Assembly: GCA_036803245.1 (NCBI GenBank)
Contig: DAIRUQ010000020.1
Location: forward strand, 1-34,295
Direction of reading: 5' to 3'
From: DAIRUQ01 sp036803245
GTDB taxonomy: Bacteria; Chloroflexota; Anaerolineae; UBA1429
Length of the DNA stretch: 34,295 nucleotides
Positions 8,637 to 17,032 of this stretch are shown one piece after another. How positions within the stretch are numbered: position 1 is the first letter of the stretch; each line of letters begins with the position of its first letter. Below the pieces are notes generated by a model. It saw nothing but the letters and a program-made list of their open reading frames with translations. It was not told the origin of the DNA and did not search any database. Position numbers and translations under genes: made by a program.

Positions 8637-9728
8637 CTACCGCTCACTCTCTTGCAGGGCGCGTGGCGACGCGCCATCATATAGGCTTGGAAGGTAGCGC
8701 CCGTAGAGATCGGGACGCAGGCGGGCCAGCCGCTCTTGGCGCAAGGGGCGCAGGGCGTCCAGGTCCAGGTCGACGCAGAACAGATCGGGTACATCGGCGA
8801 CGCTCGCCTCAGCCACCACCCCGTCGCCACGCGGGGTCAGGACCAGCGGTGCATACACCCCGCTGCGCCCGCCAAAGGTGACCCCCAGCAGCGTTCCTAC
8901 CATCATCGCATGGACGCCATAGGCGGGGCATTCCTGCACGCGCGACCACACGCCGCGGGCCTGCAATCCCCAGCTGAACCGGTTCGGATCGGCCGCCGGG
9001 TCGATGATGATCTCGGCTCCCTGCAGCCAGGCGATGCGCACCGGCTCCCAAAAGGTGTGATCCATGCACACCGGCGCAGCGATACAGGCCAGCGGCGTGT
9101 GCGCCACCGCGATCTCGTCGCCGGGCGTCATCCCCCAGGCTACCTCGGTAGGAAACAGATGCGTCTTGCGCTGCGCCAAGATCAGCTGCCCACTTGGGTC
9201 GTAAAGATGCGCCTCTTTATAGACGCGTCCCTCGCGATCCATCGCCAGCGTGCTTCCCGCCAGGATATGGATGCCCATCCGCTTTGCCAAGCCGGCAAAG
9301 ACAGCTTGGTACACCCGCCGAACCGTCGGCGTCATCACCCGCATGAGGGCGAGAACTGGTGCCTCACCGCTCTCAACGGCGGCGCCGGCCTCATCGGGCT
9401 TCCCCCGCCCCACCAACCTGGCCAGACCCGGGAGCAGACCAAATAAGGGATAGCTGCCCGTGTCCTCGGGAAAGACGACCAGTTGGGCGCCATCGCGAGC
9501 CAGCGTGGTCACAGCGGCGTGCATCTGCTCCGCATAGCTCAGCGCGCTGCCATGGAGCTGGGCCTCAAGCTGAACCACGCCCACCCGCACGCGGGAGCCG
9601 TCGGGCGGCGCAGGGCTGGGTGCTGGCGGCTGGTCAGCTACGAACCGCCGCACCTGGCGCACCCTCGCTCGGACGGCCAACGCGCGTCCAACCGCGTCGA
9701 CCAACCAGCGACGCGCGTCTCCGCTCAT
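8637..9728 (-). CDS. Carbon-nitrogen hydrolase (nitrilase superfamily), catalytic triad intact
   Basis: A 363-residue nitrilase-fold hydrolase acting on amides or nitriles; the substrate cannot be assigned. The Glu-Lys-Cys triad is visible: E88 in VVFPEDTG, K188 in AQRKTHLFPTE and C221 in APVCMDHTFWEP. A 40-residue basic, proline-rich lead precedes the domain (about 45-340). The C-terminus (YGRYLPSLYDG) resembles that of the upstream paralogue (YQRYFPALYED), indicating tandem duplication. Its ATG overlaps the stop of that paralogue by four bases (ATGA), and RNase Z starts one base after its own stop. Branch within the superfamily is uncertain. Confidence 0.9.
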   Translation of the reverse strand: MSGDARRWLVDAVGRALAVRARVRQVRRFVADQPPAPSPAPPDGSRVRVGVVQLEAQLHGSALSYAEQMHAAVTTLARDGAQLVVFPEDTGSYPLFGLLPGLARLVGRGKPDEAGAAVESGEAPVLALMRVMTPTVRRVYQAVFAGLAKRMGIHILAGSTLAMDREGRVYKEAHLYDPSGQLILAQRKTHLFPTEVAWGMTPGDEIAVAHTPLACIAAPVCMDHTFWEPVRIAWLQGAEIIIDPAADPNRFSWGLQARGVWSRVQECPAYGVHAMMVGTLLGVTFGGRSGVYAPLVLTPRGDGVVAEASVADVPDLFCVDLDLDALRPLRQERLARLRPDLYGRYLPSLYDGASPRALQESER

Positions 9729-10621
9729 CGCCGGGAATCCTCATAGAGAGCAGGAAAATACCGCTGGTACAGGGCTGAGTTGCGATAGGCATGGATGGGA
9801 TAGTCAGCGACCACCTGCCGCCATCGCTCCCACGGCAAGTCGGCCACCGCGATGGCCGGCTCTGGGCCACCAACGCACGCCAGCACTCCGGAGCCGTCCG
9901 CAGTCAACTCACACGGCCCTAGCACTGCGGCCCCGTCGTTGCCCTCGCCCACATAGCCAGCCTCCAGGCCATAGACCTGGTTGCCCTGCACATCGCGCCA
10001 CAGGCGGCCCATCAGGGCGCCGCGTCCGTCGGCAGTCGCGGTTCCGGGATGAACCAAGACCTGCGCTCCCTGCAGACAGAGAATACGGGCCACCTCGGGG
10101 AAGAGTAGATCGTCCTGCGGCAGGCAGCCAACTTGACACCAGCCCAGGTCCACGGGCGCGATGGCGTCGCCGGCCACCAAACCCAGGCGGCTCTGCGCTA
10201 CAGAGAGGTGCGTCTGCCACTGAAGCCCCGCCAGCGCACCCTGAGGCGAGAGCACCACGCAGGCGTCGCCCAGGCCTCCCTCTGTTGGCAGTGGGATGCC
10301 CCCCGCAACCAGACCCAGGCGGCGTTGGGCCGCAGTCCCGACCAAACCGGACAGGAGTCGCGATCCCACGTCGCCCCAGGGTTCGCCGGGCGAGGCGGCA
10401 TCGCTCGCGGCCCTTGCCAGCGCCGGATAGGGATCCGCGGCGCCTTCCGATAGCCCAAGGGTATAGCCCACCGGCCACCATCCCAGGCCGCCAGACAGCA
10501 CCAACAGCCTGGCCCCCACGTCCGCCGCCCGGTGGGCGAGCAGCCCCACCTGCTCGAGCACGTCGGCCGTCGTGCACCAGCTTGGCCGCATCAGTGCGAC
10601 GGCTACGCGGCTGGCATCCAT
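9725..10621 (-). CDS. Degenerate nitrilase-fold protein, likely non-catalytic
   Basis: A 298-residue relative of the adjacent nitrilase. The fold is recognisable through ARLLVLSGGLGWWP (equivalent to AQLVVFPEDTGSYP), LQWQTHLS (equivalent to AQRKTHLF), DLLFPEVARILCLQGAQVLV and the shared tail YQRYFPALYED. All three catalytic positions appear changed: Glu to Gly (about G44), Lys to Gln (Q136), and Cys to Gln (about Q169, just before DDLLFPE). The reading frame is intact, so this is a maintained pseudoenzyme rather than a decayed gene. ATG 10621 has GGAGAGG upstream. A perfect GC hairpin lies just before the gene, and its stop overlaps the nitrilase ATG. A regulatory or subunit role is possible but only inferred. 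Confidence 0.8.
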   Translation of the reverse strand: MDASRVAVALMRPSWCTTADVLEQVGLLAHRAADVGARLLVLSGGLGWWPVGYTLGLSEGAADPYPALARAASDAASPGEPWGDVGSRLLSGLVGTAAQRRLGLVAGGIPLPTEGGLGDACVVLSPQGALAGLQWQTHLSVAQSRLGLVAGDAIAPVDLGWCQVGCLPQDDLLFPEVARILCLQGAQVLVHPGTATADGRGALMGRLWRDVQGNQVYGLEAGYVGEGNDGAAVLGPCELTADGSGVLACVGGPEPAIAVADLPWERWRQVVADYPIHAYRNSALYQRYFPALYEDSRR

Positions 10622-10643
10622 ACGATCCTCTCCAGGACCAGTT

Positions 10644-10665
10644 GGGGGGCGAAAAGTCGCCCCCC
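10644..10665 (-). terminator. Strong GC hairpin between the acetyltransferase and nitrilase genes
   Basis: A perfect 9-bp stem (GGGGGGCGA paired with TCGCCCCCC) with a four-base loop sits in the 52-base gap between two same-strand genes. No T-run follows on the minus strand, so it may be a weak terminator, a processing site or an attenuator, not a full stop. Confidence 0.6.
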
Positions 10666-10673
10666 ATACGTTG

Positions 10674-11108
10674 CTACAGCTCTTTGCCCATGGGCAACAC
10701 TGCTTCCATCTCACTATAGCCCAGCTGCCGGTAGAACGCGCGCGCCGCTGCATTATCACGAAAGACCAGCAGGTTGGCTTTGAGACATCCCTTGGCGCGC
10801 AGACGCTCTTCGACCTCACCCATCAACCGCGTTGCCACGCCCTGCCGACGATGGCCCTGGGCCACGGCGAGGTGGTGAATCCAACCGCGCCGGCCATCCC
10901 AGGCGCCGATCACGACGCCCACGACTTTTCCGTTCGACTCGGCAACGAGAAAGAGATCGGGATCGCGGCCCAGCTTTTTCGCAAGCTCCTCGGGCTCGTC
11001 AGACGGGCGCAGGTGCAGACCCTGGCCCGCACTCGCCCACAGCTCGCGCACGGCGCCACAGTCGGGCATCACAAACGGACGCACGTGAAGGTCATCTTTG
11101 CCCGGCAC
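10674..11108 (-). CDS. GNAT family N-acetyltransferase
   Basis: A 144-residue GNAT acetyltransferase that would transfer an acetyl group from acetyl-CoA to an unidentified amine. The N-terminal DLHVRPFVMPDCGAVREL, the core strand GKVVGVVIGAWDG, the acetyl-CoA motif A IHHLAVAQGHRRQGVATRL with its R-R-x-G-x-A/G pattern, and the C-terminal NAAARAFYRQLGY define the family. The layout resembles the small YpeA-like acetyltransferases. It starts at GTG 11108, immediately after the stop of the PHP/AlbA_2 gene (TAGGTG), with GAGGAG upstream, so it is translationally linked. The strong hairpin follows nine bases after its stop. Confidence 0.92.
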   Translation of the reverse strand: MPGKDDLHVRPFVMPDCGAVRELWASAGQGLHLRPSDEPEELAKKLGRDPDLFLVAESNGKVVGVVIGAWDGRRGWIHHLAVAQGHRRQGVATRLMGEVEERLRAKGCLKANLLVFRDNAAARAFYRQLGYSEMEAVLPMGKEL

Positions 11109-12890
11109 CTACGACTCCTCGGAACCCACCACGTCTCGCCAGGGTCCGTGGATGCCTTCCTCGGACACTCCGTAGAAAATGCGATGCTGGCCGTCTCCCA
11201 GCCGCTGCACCAAGTCGTACTGGGGCTTGCCGGAGCGACGGTAGCGATGCCACACCCCAAGATCCCCCTTCCAGGAGACCTTGTCCGGCGCAAAGTGACC
11301 CTCTTCATGCAGATGGATCGCATAGCGCCAGAGCCGGCGGGCCGAAGAGTGGCTCACGTTGTTCACTTCGTGGCCATCACGGAGATCGCGCATCGTGTGG
11401 TACATGACCCCCTTGCGCTCCTCCGACTCGGCGATCTCGACGCCAGTGCGGGGCGGCTCAACGCCCGCGCTCGCTGGCGCTGTAGTGGGCTTTCGCTCGG
11501 GCTCCGCCTCGGCCGGCTTGGGCTTGGCGGGCGCCGGCTCGGACTTGGCCGGGGGCTGCTCGCCACGCTTTTCGGGGCGCGACGGCTCTTTGGGGGCCGC
11601 TGCCTTGACCTCGGCCACCACCTCACGTCGCACCAACGCCACGATCTCGTCGCGCATGGCCAGATTAGTCTCGGCCTCTTGCCGGATATAGATCTTGCTG
11701 CCTTCCAGCACATACGGGAGATCGTCTCCCTTGGGAACGCGGGCACGAATCACCGGCTTGCCGCCACTGCGCAAGAGGGTCAGGTCCACATCCAGCGGCG
11801 GCGTCACCAGACGCTCAATCTCCTTACGAAGCTCCGAGAGCGACGCGTCGGGGTTATCCACGCCCGTCACCGCCGCCTTGGCATTTGACGGCACGCCCAC
11901 ATAGATGGTTCCGCCATTGGTGTTGGCAAAGGCCACCACGTCGCGCAGGATAGCATGCATGCGGCCGCCCCGCCGGGTCATGCTCTCGTGAAAGCTCTGC
12001 ACGTGAGAGGGGCCGGACTTGCGTGCAGCCATCACATGGTCGAAAGGCTCGGCCTCATGCCGGTAGGGGCGGGTACGATCGAACTCGTCGCTCTCGAAAA
12101 GATCGATCAGCGCCTGAACCGTCAGCTCGGGCACCAGCACCTCGGTGGCACGGTCGCCCACGCCCAGCTGCTGGTTGTCACTCTTGATGCCCTGCACGCG
12201 ATGAGCGTCCGAACCTTGGATGCAGTGCATTCTGCGGGGGTACTCGGGCTTGGAGCCATCAAAGAACGACGCGGTCGTGCGCCGCTGCTTGCTCTCAAGG
12301 TCGGTGACCTCGAGCGCGTGGAGGTTCGGGTCTTGGGTGTACGAGATCTTGGTTTGGCCACCAAAGCCGTGGCGAAAAGTCGCCACACCGTGGGTCGAGT
12401 TCGCGTGAGCCGCGATGACCAGGGCGCCAGCGTTGCGCATGGCCCGGTAGGCGGTCAACACATCGGCCGTCGCGCCCACCTCGGTCAGTCCCTTGTCCAG
12501 GGATGCGGGCGGCACGTTGAGCTCGAGCAGGACATGCTCGACAACGCGCACTGGCGTATCCGCCGGAAAGATGCCGAGCACGTGAAAGCCAAGCGTCGCA
12601 GTCAGCTCGATACCCGGAAACACCACAATCTTTTCCAGGAGCCGACGATAGTCCTCTAGGCGTTCCTTGTCTTTGGGCTGGAACCGGCCAGAGCTCACCC
12701 AGCGCTCCAGGTCCGATATCTCGCGCTGCATCGCCGCATAGCCCGCCACGGTGTTGTGGTCGGTAAAGGCGATCGCGTCCAGGCCCTCCTCTTCCGCTTT
12801 GCGAAGGATGTCGAGATAGCCGACACCCTCCTCCTCATAGTCTTGAGAACCGGGAGTGTGGATGTGCAGATCAATCCGCTTCCACGTCAT
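11109..12890 (-). CDS. PHP-domain phosphoesterase fused to AlbA_2 (Schlafen-type) domain and an unassigned C-terminal domain
   Basis: A 593-residue multidomain protein. Residues 1-265 form a PHP domain with a full-looking metal set: H9 and H11 (DLHIHT), D44/H45 (FTDHN), E95 (PGIEL), H162 (AAHAN), and D228/H230 (GSDAHR). Residues about 298-420 match the AlbA_2/Schlafen-type nucleic-acid-binding domain, with the family block VVAFANTNGGTIYVGVP. A Pro/Ala/Lys/Glu-rich linker (about 428-485) leads to a C-terminal domain (about 495-588, RRLWRYAIHLHEE, WHRYRRSGKPQYDLVQR) that I do not recognise. ATG 12890 lies inside the 3' end of lon, a 20-base overlap, and starts exactly at the PHP motif; the purine-rich GGGAGG before it is unusually close. 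The role is unknown; a DNA- or RNA-targeted phosphoesterase is an inference. Confidence 0.85.
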   Translation of the reverse strand: MTWKRIDLHIHTPGSQDYEEEGVGYLDILRKAEEEGLDAIAFTDHNTVAGYAAMQREISDLERWVSSGRFQPKDKERLEDYRRLLEKIVVFPGIELTATLGFHVLGIFPADTPVRVVEHVLLELNVPPASLDKGLTEVGATADVLTAYRAMRNAGALVIAAHANSTHGVATFRHGFGGQTKISYTQDPNLHALEVTDLESKQRRTTASFFDGSKPEYPRRMHCIQGSDAHRVQGIKSDNQQLGVGDRATEVLVPELTVQALIDLFESDEFDRTRPYRHEAEPFDHVMAARKSGPSHVQSFHESMTRRGGRMHAILRDVVAFANTNGGTIYVGVPSNAKAAVTGVDNPDASLSELRKEIERLVTPPLDVDLTLLRSGGKPVIRARVPKGDDLPYVLEGSKIYIRQEAETNLAMRDEIVALVRREVVAEVKAAAPKEPSRPEKRGEQPPAKSEPAPAKPKPAEAEPERKPTTAPASAGVEPPRTGVEIAESEERKGVMYHTMRDLRDGHEVNNVSHSSARRLWRYAIHLHEEGHFAPDKVSWKGDLGVWHRYRRSGKPQYDLVQRLGDGQHRIFYGVSEEGIHGPWRDVVGSEES

Positions 12891-15423
12891 CCCTCCCGTG
12901 TTCGATGGTCGTCTCGATCGTTTTCTTGCCACTGTCAGAATCCTTATTATCGTCGAAAGCGGCCTCCAGGATCTCTTCGACTCGACTTGCGAGTACAAAG
13001 CGCATCTCTTGGCGGACCTCTTTCGGCAGTTCGTCTAGGTCGGTATCGTTGCGCTCGGGCAGGCACACCGCCTTGAGCCCCGAGCGGTGCGCGGCCAGCA
13101 CCTTTTCCTTGATCCCGCCCACCGGCAGGACCTGGCCACGCAGGGTTAGTTCGCCAGTCATGGCGACATCGCCGCGCACGGGCTTGCCCGTGAGCAGCGA
13201 CACCAGCGCCGTTGCCATCGTTACCCCGGCGGACGGTCCGTCCTTGGGGATGGCACCGGCGGGCACATGCAGGTGGATATCTATCGTTGCGAATAGCTCT
13301 GGATCGATGCCCAGGTCGGCAGCCTTCGAGCGAACATAGCTCAGAGCCGCCGTGGCCGATTCCCTCATCACGTCCCCTAGCTGACCCGTGATGGTGAACC
13401 CGCCCTTGCCGTTCATCTTGGTGGCTTCCACAAAGAGAATATCGCCGCCAGATGGTGTCCAGGCCATTCCTGTGGCCACGCCCGGCACCTGCGTCCGGGT
13501 GGCCGCCTCAAAGTGGTATTGGCGCTTGCCGAGGTAACGCGGAACGTCATCGCCATCGATGCGAACCGCCTCGGCCGACCCGTCCGCAATGTGCGTAGCG
13601 ACCTTGCGGCACACGCCGCCGATCTGCCGTTCCAGCTCGCGGACCCCCGCCTCGCGCGTGTACTCGCGCACGATCCGCCGCAGCGCCGCGTCAGTGAATG
13701 TAACCTCGTCGTCGCGCAGGGCGTTCTCTCGCAACTGCCGCCGGATCAGGTAGCCACGCGCGATAGAGAGCTTTTCCTCCTCGGTATAGCCCGAGAGCCG
13801 AAGAATCTCCATCCGATCGCGCAGGGGCGCAGGGATCGTATCCAGAACATTGGCTGTGGTCACAAACATCACCTGTGACAGGTCGAACGGCACGTCCAGG
13901 TAGTGGTCGCGGAACTCGCGATTCTGCTCCGGATCCAGCACCTCGAGCAACGCCGAGGCCGGATCGCCACGGAAATCGCTGCCGATCTTGTCCACCTCAT
14001 CGAGCATGAACACGGGGTTGCGCGAGCCAGCGCGCCGCAGGGCCTGCAGAATGCGTCCCGGCATGGCACCGATATAGGTGCGCCGATGCCCACGGATCTC
14101 TGCCTCATCATGCATGCCACCCAGCGACTGTCGGATGAACTCGCGCCCCATGGCGCGCGCGATGGACCGCCCCAAGGACGTCTTGCCCACGCCTGGCGGC
14201 CCCACAAAGCATAGGATCACGCCCTCTCGCTCGCGTCGAATCTGATCCCCCACGCTATCGCCGTCGTCACTGACAAGCTCATCGGCACGCTCCTGGCGTA
14301 GCTTGCGTACAGCCAGGAACTCGATGATGCGGTCCTTGACCTCTTCCAGGTCGTAATGGTCCTCGTCCAGCACACGACGGGCCTCGCTGACATCGAGGTT
14401 GTCCTCGGTAACAACCTGCCAGGGAAGCTCTGTCAGCCAATCCAGATAGGTGCGGATCACCGAGTACTCGGCAGCAGCCGCGGGCAGACGGCTCAGCCGA
14501 TCCAGCTCACGCATCGCCTCCTTTCGTGCCTCGTCAGGAAGCCCCACCGACGCGATCTTTTCGCGGAGCCCCTCGACCTCGCGAGCATCTCCGTCATCCT
14601 CGCCCAGTTCTCGCTGAATCGCCTTGAGCTGCTCTCGCAAAAAGTACTCCCGTTGGCCCTTTTCCATGGTGGATTGGGCATCGGACTGGATCTCTTTGCT
14701 GAGCTCTAGAACGGCGACCTCACGCATGACAATCTCGGTGAGACGTCTCAGTTTGGCGGCGACGGAATCCATCTCGAGGATCTCCTGCCGCGTGCCCATC
14801 TCCATCCGCGTCAACGATGCGATGACATAGGCCATCTGCCTGGGATCATCGCTGTTGAGGGCGCTGCCGACCATCTCGTCAGGCAGATAGCTGGCCAGCT
14901 CTACCAGGCGGCGGAACGAATCGGCCGCCGTACGCATGGCCGCCTCAACCTCCACCCCTTCCTCGACCAGCTCGGGCGCTGGCTCGATCCGTGCCCGCAT
15001 GTACGGCTCTTCCTGGAGGTACTCGCCAATGCGCACGCGCTCGACACCCTGCACGATGATGTGCAGCGTATCATCGGCCGAGCGGGCAAGGCGATGAATG
15101 GTGGCCACGGTGCCCATGCCATGCAGGTCGGCGGGCGTGGGGTCCTCAACCTCTGGGTCCTTGAGGGCCACCAACGCCACCATACGATCGGCCACCACCG
15201 CATCATCAACCAGGCGGACGGACCGCGGCTTTTGCACCACCAGCGGCAGCACCGTCATGGGAAAGACGACGGTGTTCTTGAGAGGCAGAATGGGCAACTC
15301 TTGCGGGAGCTCCCGATCCCCCTCCTCATGGCCAGGCGCAGCCGCATCAGGGAGCCCTTGCCCCTTGGTCTTGACTATACCCAGCAGATCCATCGCCGAC
15401 TCGCCCAACATCTCCCACTTCAT
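12871..15423 (-). CDS. lon: ATP-dependent Lon protease
   Basis: An 850-residue cytoplasmic AAA+ serine protease that degrades misfolded and selected regulatory proteins. The LonN domain begins LPILPLKNTVVFP (about 44). The ATPase has Walker A GPPGVGKT (408-415) and Walker B VFMLDEVDK (471-479). The protease domain carries the Ser-Lys dyad S731 (KDGPSAG) and K774 (GGIKEKVLAAHRSG), 43 residues apart as in E. coli Lon. A charged tail of about 25 residues follows the domain. The ATG lies 18 bases after the hsp20 stop, so both are probably transcribed from the hsp20 promoter as a protein-quality-control pair; alternative ATGs at 15411 and 15393 are possible. Confidence 0.97.
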   Translation of the reverse strand: MKWEMLGESAMDLLGIVKTKGQGLPDAAAPGHEEGDRELPQELPILPLKNTVVFPMTVLPLVVQKPRSVRLVDDAVVADRMVALVALKDPEVEDPTPADLHGMGTVATIHRLARSADDTLHIIVQGVERVRIGEYLQEEPYMRARIEPAPELVEEGVEVEAAMRTAADSFRRLVELASYLPDEMVGSALNSDDPRQMAYVIASLTRMEMGTRQEILEMDSVAAKLRRLTEIVMREVAVLELSKEIQSDAQSTMEKGQREYFLREQLKAIQRELGEDDGDAREVEGLREKIASVGLPDEARKEAMRELDRLSRLPAAAAEYSVIRTYLDWLTELPWQVVTEDNLDVSEARRVLDEDHYDLEEVKDRIIEFLAVRKLRQERADELVSDDGDSVGDQIRREREGVILCFVGPPGVGKTSLGRSIARAMGREFIRQSLGGMHDEAEIRGHRRTYIGAMPGRILQALRRAGSRNPVFMLDEVDKIGSDFRGDPASALLEVLDPEQNREFRDHYLDVPFDLSQVMFVTTANVLDTIPAPLRDRMEILRLSGYTEEEKLSIARGYLIRRQLRENALRDDEVTFTDAALRRIVREYTREAGVRELERQIGGVCRKVATHIADGSAEAVRIDGDDVPRYLGKRQYHFEAATRTQVPGVATGMAWTPSGGDILFVEATKMNGKGGFTITGQLGDVMRESATAALSYVRSKAADLGIDPELFATIDIHLHVPAGAIPKDGPSAGVTMATALVSLLTGKPVRGDVAMTGELTLRGQVLPVGGIKEKVLAAHRSGLKAVCLPERNDTDLDELPKEVRQEMRFVLASRVEEILEAAFDDNKDSDSGKKTIETTIEHGRDDVEAD

Positions 15424-15441
15424 GCGTTCAGCACCCCATCG

Positions 15442-15882
15442 CTACTCATCGGCCGACACGACGCGTACCCGAACGCGCCGCTGCGCCTTGGGCAGGCGCA
15501 CATGCAAAAAGCCGTGCTCGTACACAGCATCGACCGCATCGGGATCAACAGTCCACCCCAGCTCCAGCTCGGATACAAAGGCTCCGTAGCGGATCTCCAT
15601 GTTCTGGTACCCGCGCTTGGCCCCAGGGTCACGCCGCACACCCGAGATCGACAGCCTGCGGCCACGCAACTGGATGGCAAAGTCGTCGTCCTGCATGCCA
15701 GCCACCTCAACGCGGACCACGATATGGTCATCGGTCTCGTACACGTCGGTCGGGGGCCGCCAACAGCGTCGCCGGCCACTCATTGACCACCCATCGTCCT
15801 GCAGACGCATGTAGAACGCCTGCCCAAGACCATCATCGCCCGTATCGCTTCCGGACGCGCGCTGTTCATGCCCGCCACTCAT
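15442..15882 (-). CDS. hsp20: Hsp20/alpha-crystallin family small heat-shock protein
   Basis: A 146-residue ATP-independent chaperone that binds unfolding proteins. The alpha-crystallin domain starts at PPTDVYETDDHIVVRVEVAGM and runs through DDDFAIQLRGRRLSISG, RYGAFVSELELG and the closing GFLHVRLPKAQ; the C-terminal I-x-I-type motif appears as VRVRVV. The N-terminal arm is Gly/Asp/Arg-rich. ATG 15882 is preferred over the upstream GTG because GAGGG lies about eight bases before it. It is the first gene after a promoter at 15928-15956 and is followed after 18 bases by lon. This pairing supports stress-linked expression, although no CIRCE or complete HAIR element is seen. Confidence 0.94.
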   Translation of the reverse strand: MSGGHEQRASGSDTGDDGLGQAFYMRLQDDGWSMSGRRRCWRPPTDVYETDDHIVVRVEVAGMQDDDFAIQLRGRRLSISGVRRDPGAKRGYQNMEIRYGAFVSELELGWTVDPDAVDAVYEHGFLHVRLPKAQRRVRVRVVSADE

Positions 15883-15927
15883 CGGAATCCCTCGTCGCAG
15901 CCTAACTGGACCCACAGCCTTCGTATG

Positions 15928-15956
15928 ATTCTACCACACTGGATCAACTCACTCAA
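15928..15956 (-). promoter_or_regulatory. Predicted sigma70 promoter of the hsp20-lon run
   Basis: TTGAGT (15956-15951) and TAGAAT (15933-15928) are separated by exactly 17 bases on the minus strand. Transcription would start near 15921, about 40 bases before the hsp20 ATG. The next clear promoter-like gap on this strand is beyond the end of the run, so this may drive up to twelve genes. Confidence 0.7.
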
Positions 15957-16015
15957 ATATCCAGCGGCGCTCCCCACGCATTTCGTCGCCAGGGAGCACC
16001 GCCCCAAGGCTCATC

Positions 16016-16044
16016 CTGGGGGGCCGCCGTCTGGCGACCCCCAG
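16016..16044 (-). terminator. GC-rich hairpin after the dehydrogenase operon
   Basis: CTGGGGG pairs with CCCCCAG (7 bp), and an inner CGCC/GGCG (4 bp) is closed by a GTCT loop with a small internal bulge. It lies five bases beyond the stop of the zinc dehydrogenase and upstream of the hsp20 promoter. No T-run follows, so termination is inferred from strength and place. Confidence 0.6.
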
Positions 16045-16048
16045 CCGG

Positions 16049-17032
16049 CTATGCCCAAGGCAGGTAGCGGATCTTGAAGGCATCTCCCGTCTCTAGCAGG
16101 TGGACGCCCTCGGCGTAGCGTGACAAGGGTAGCTGGACACTGGCCAGCGGACGCAGGTCCAGCAGATCCCTGGCGATCAGGTCCATGGCATACTGCGCCG
16201 CACGGATGTGATGGAACTGGTAGCCAAACAGCCTCAGCCCGGCATGCCGAACGCCATAGACATACTCTTCCCGCTGGACTCCAAAGAGGGCCAACGTCTC
16301 CGCGGTATGGTCCATCATAAAGTGAACCGAGGCGGCCAGCCCCACACAGTCGATGCTAGTCTCAAAAGCTCCGGGCTGTCGCCGCAACGGCGGAAGCTGC
16401 TCCGCCGCACCGGTCGGGTCGAACGCGGCGTCGACATCGCCCGCATCCAGCGCCGCTTGGCGACGCGCGGCATTGGGCTCCGAACCCACAACCTCTGCGG
16501 CGCCCTCGGCCTTGAGCATCTGCGCCGCCACCCGGCCGGCAGGCCCCAAGCCGCCCACGCCCACCTTGCGCCCTTGAATGCTCCCCCAGGCCTTGAGCTC
16601 CAGAATGCTGACGCCCACACACATAGCCAGCTCGAGCGAGACGACCTTGTCCAGGTCGACGTGGTCAGGTACCTTGAGCACATTCGCTCGCTCCGCCAGG
16701 GCATACTGGGCATAGCAGCCCTGCCGGTCATGGCCCTGATCGCGCCACATGGCCACCCGATCGCCTACCTGCAGGTCATCCACGCCCTGGCCCAAGGCAT
16801 AGACCTCACCCGCCGCCTCGTGGCCAGGCTGGCCAGCGGTGTATGGGTACTCAATGGGCCCGCTCCCGGCAAACATCGGCTTGCCGTGGTAGATGTGCAG
16901 GTCCCAGTGCGGACAGGTGTTCACCGCCAACACCTTGATGACCACCTGGCCGGGACCGGGTTCGGGAATCGGTAGCTCCACCACCTCGGCCAGACCGGGC
17001 GCCTTGATCTGCAACGAACGCATCATTCCCAT
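16049..17032 (-). CDS. Zinc-type medium-chain alcohol dehydrogenase
   Basis: A 327-residue NAD(P)-dependent medium-chain dehydrogenase/reductase. The GroES-like half has catalytic zinc ligands C40 (AVNTCPHWD) and H71/E72 (QPGHEAAGEV). The nucleotide-binding half carries KVGVGGLGPAGRVAAQ. The four-cysteine structural-zinc lobe of classical alcohol dehydrogenases is absent. ATG 17032 has GGGGGTG eight bases upstream and overlaps the preceding dehydrogenase by about ten bases; ATGs at 17026 and 17023 are alternatives. It is the last gene of a three-dehydrogenase unit. Substrate is unknown; a polyol or sugar is plausible from the SDR partner but not shown. Confidence 0.9.
   Translation of the reverse strand: MGMMRSLQIKAPGLAEVVELPIPEPGPGQVVIKVLAVNTCPHWDLHIYHGKPMFAGSGPIEYPYTAGQPGHEAAGEVYALGQGVDDLQVGDRVAMWRDQGHDRQGCYAQYALAERANVLKVPDHVDLDKVVSLELAMCVGVSILELKAWGSIQGRKVGVGGLGPAGRVAAQMLKAEGAAEVVGSEPNAARRQAALDAGDVDAAFDPTGAAEQLPPLRRQPGAFETSIDCVGLAASVHFMMDHTAETLALFGVQREEYVYGVRHAGLRLFGYQFHHIRAAQYAMDLIARDLLDLRPLASVQLPLSRYAEGVHLLETGDAFKIRYLPWA

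Noticed and set aside
10572..11888. A 438-codon open frame on the plus strand opposite the acetyltransferase and PHP genes
   Set aside because: It is antisense to two clearly real genes, has a His/Arg/Leu-rich composition with no recognisable domain, and arises from high-GC codon bias. Similar long antisense frames occur opposite lon, ppdK and the dehydrogenases.
15928..15960. Possible HspR (HAIR) or HrcA (CIRCE) operator at the hsp20 promoter
   Set aside because: Only a TTGAGT half-site overlapping the -35 is present; the inverted ACTCAAG partner after seven bases is missing, and there is no TTAGCACTC/GAGTGCTAA repeat.
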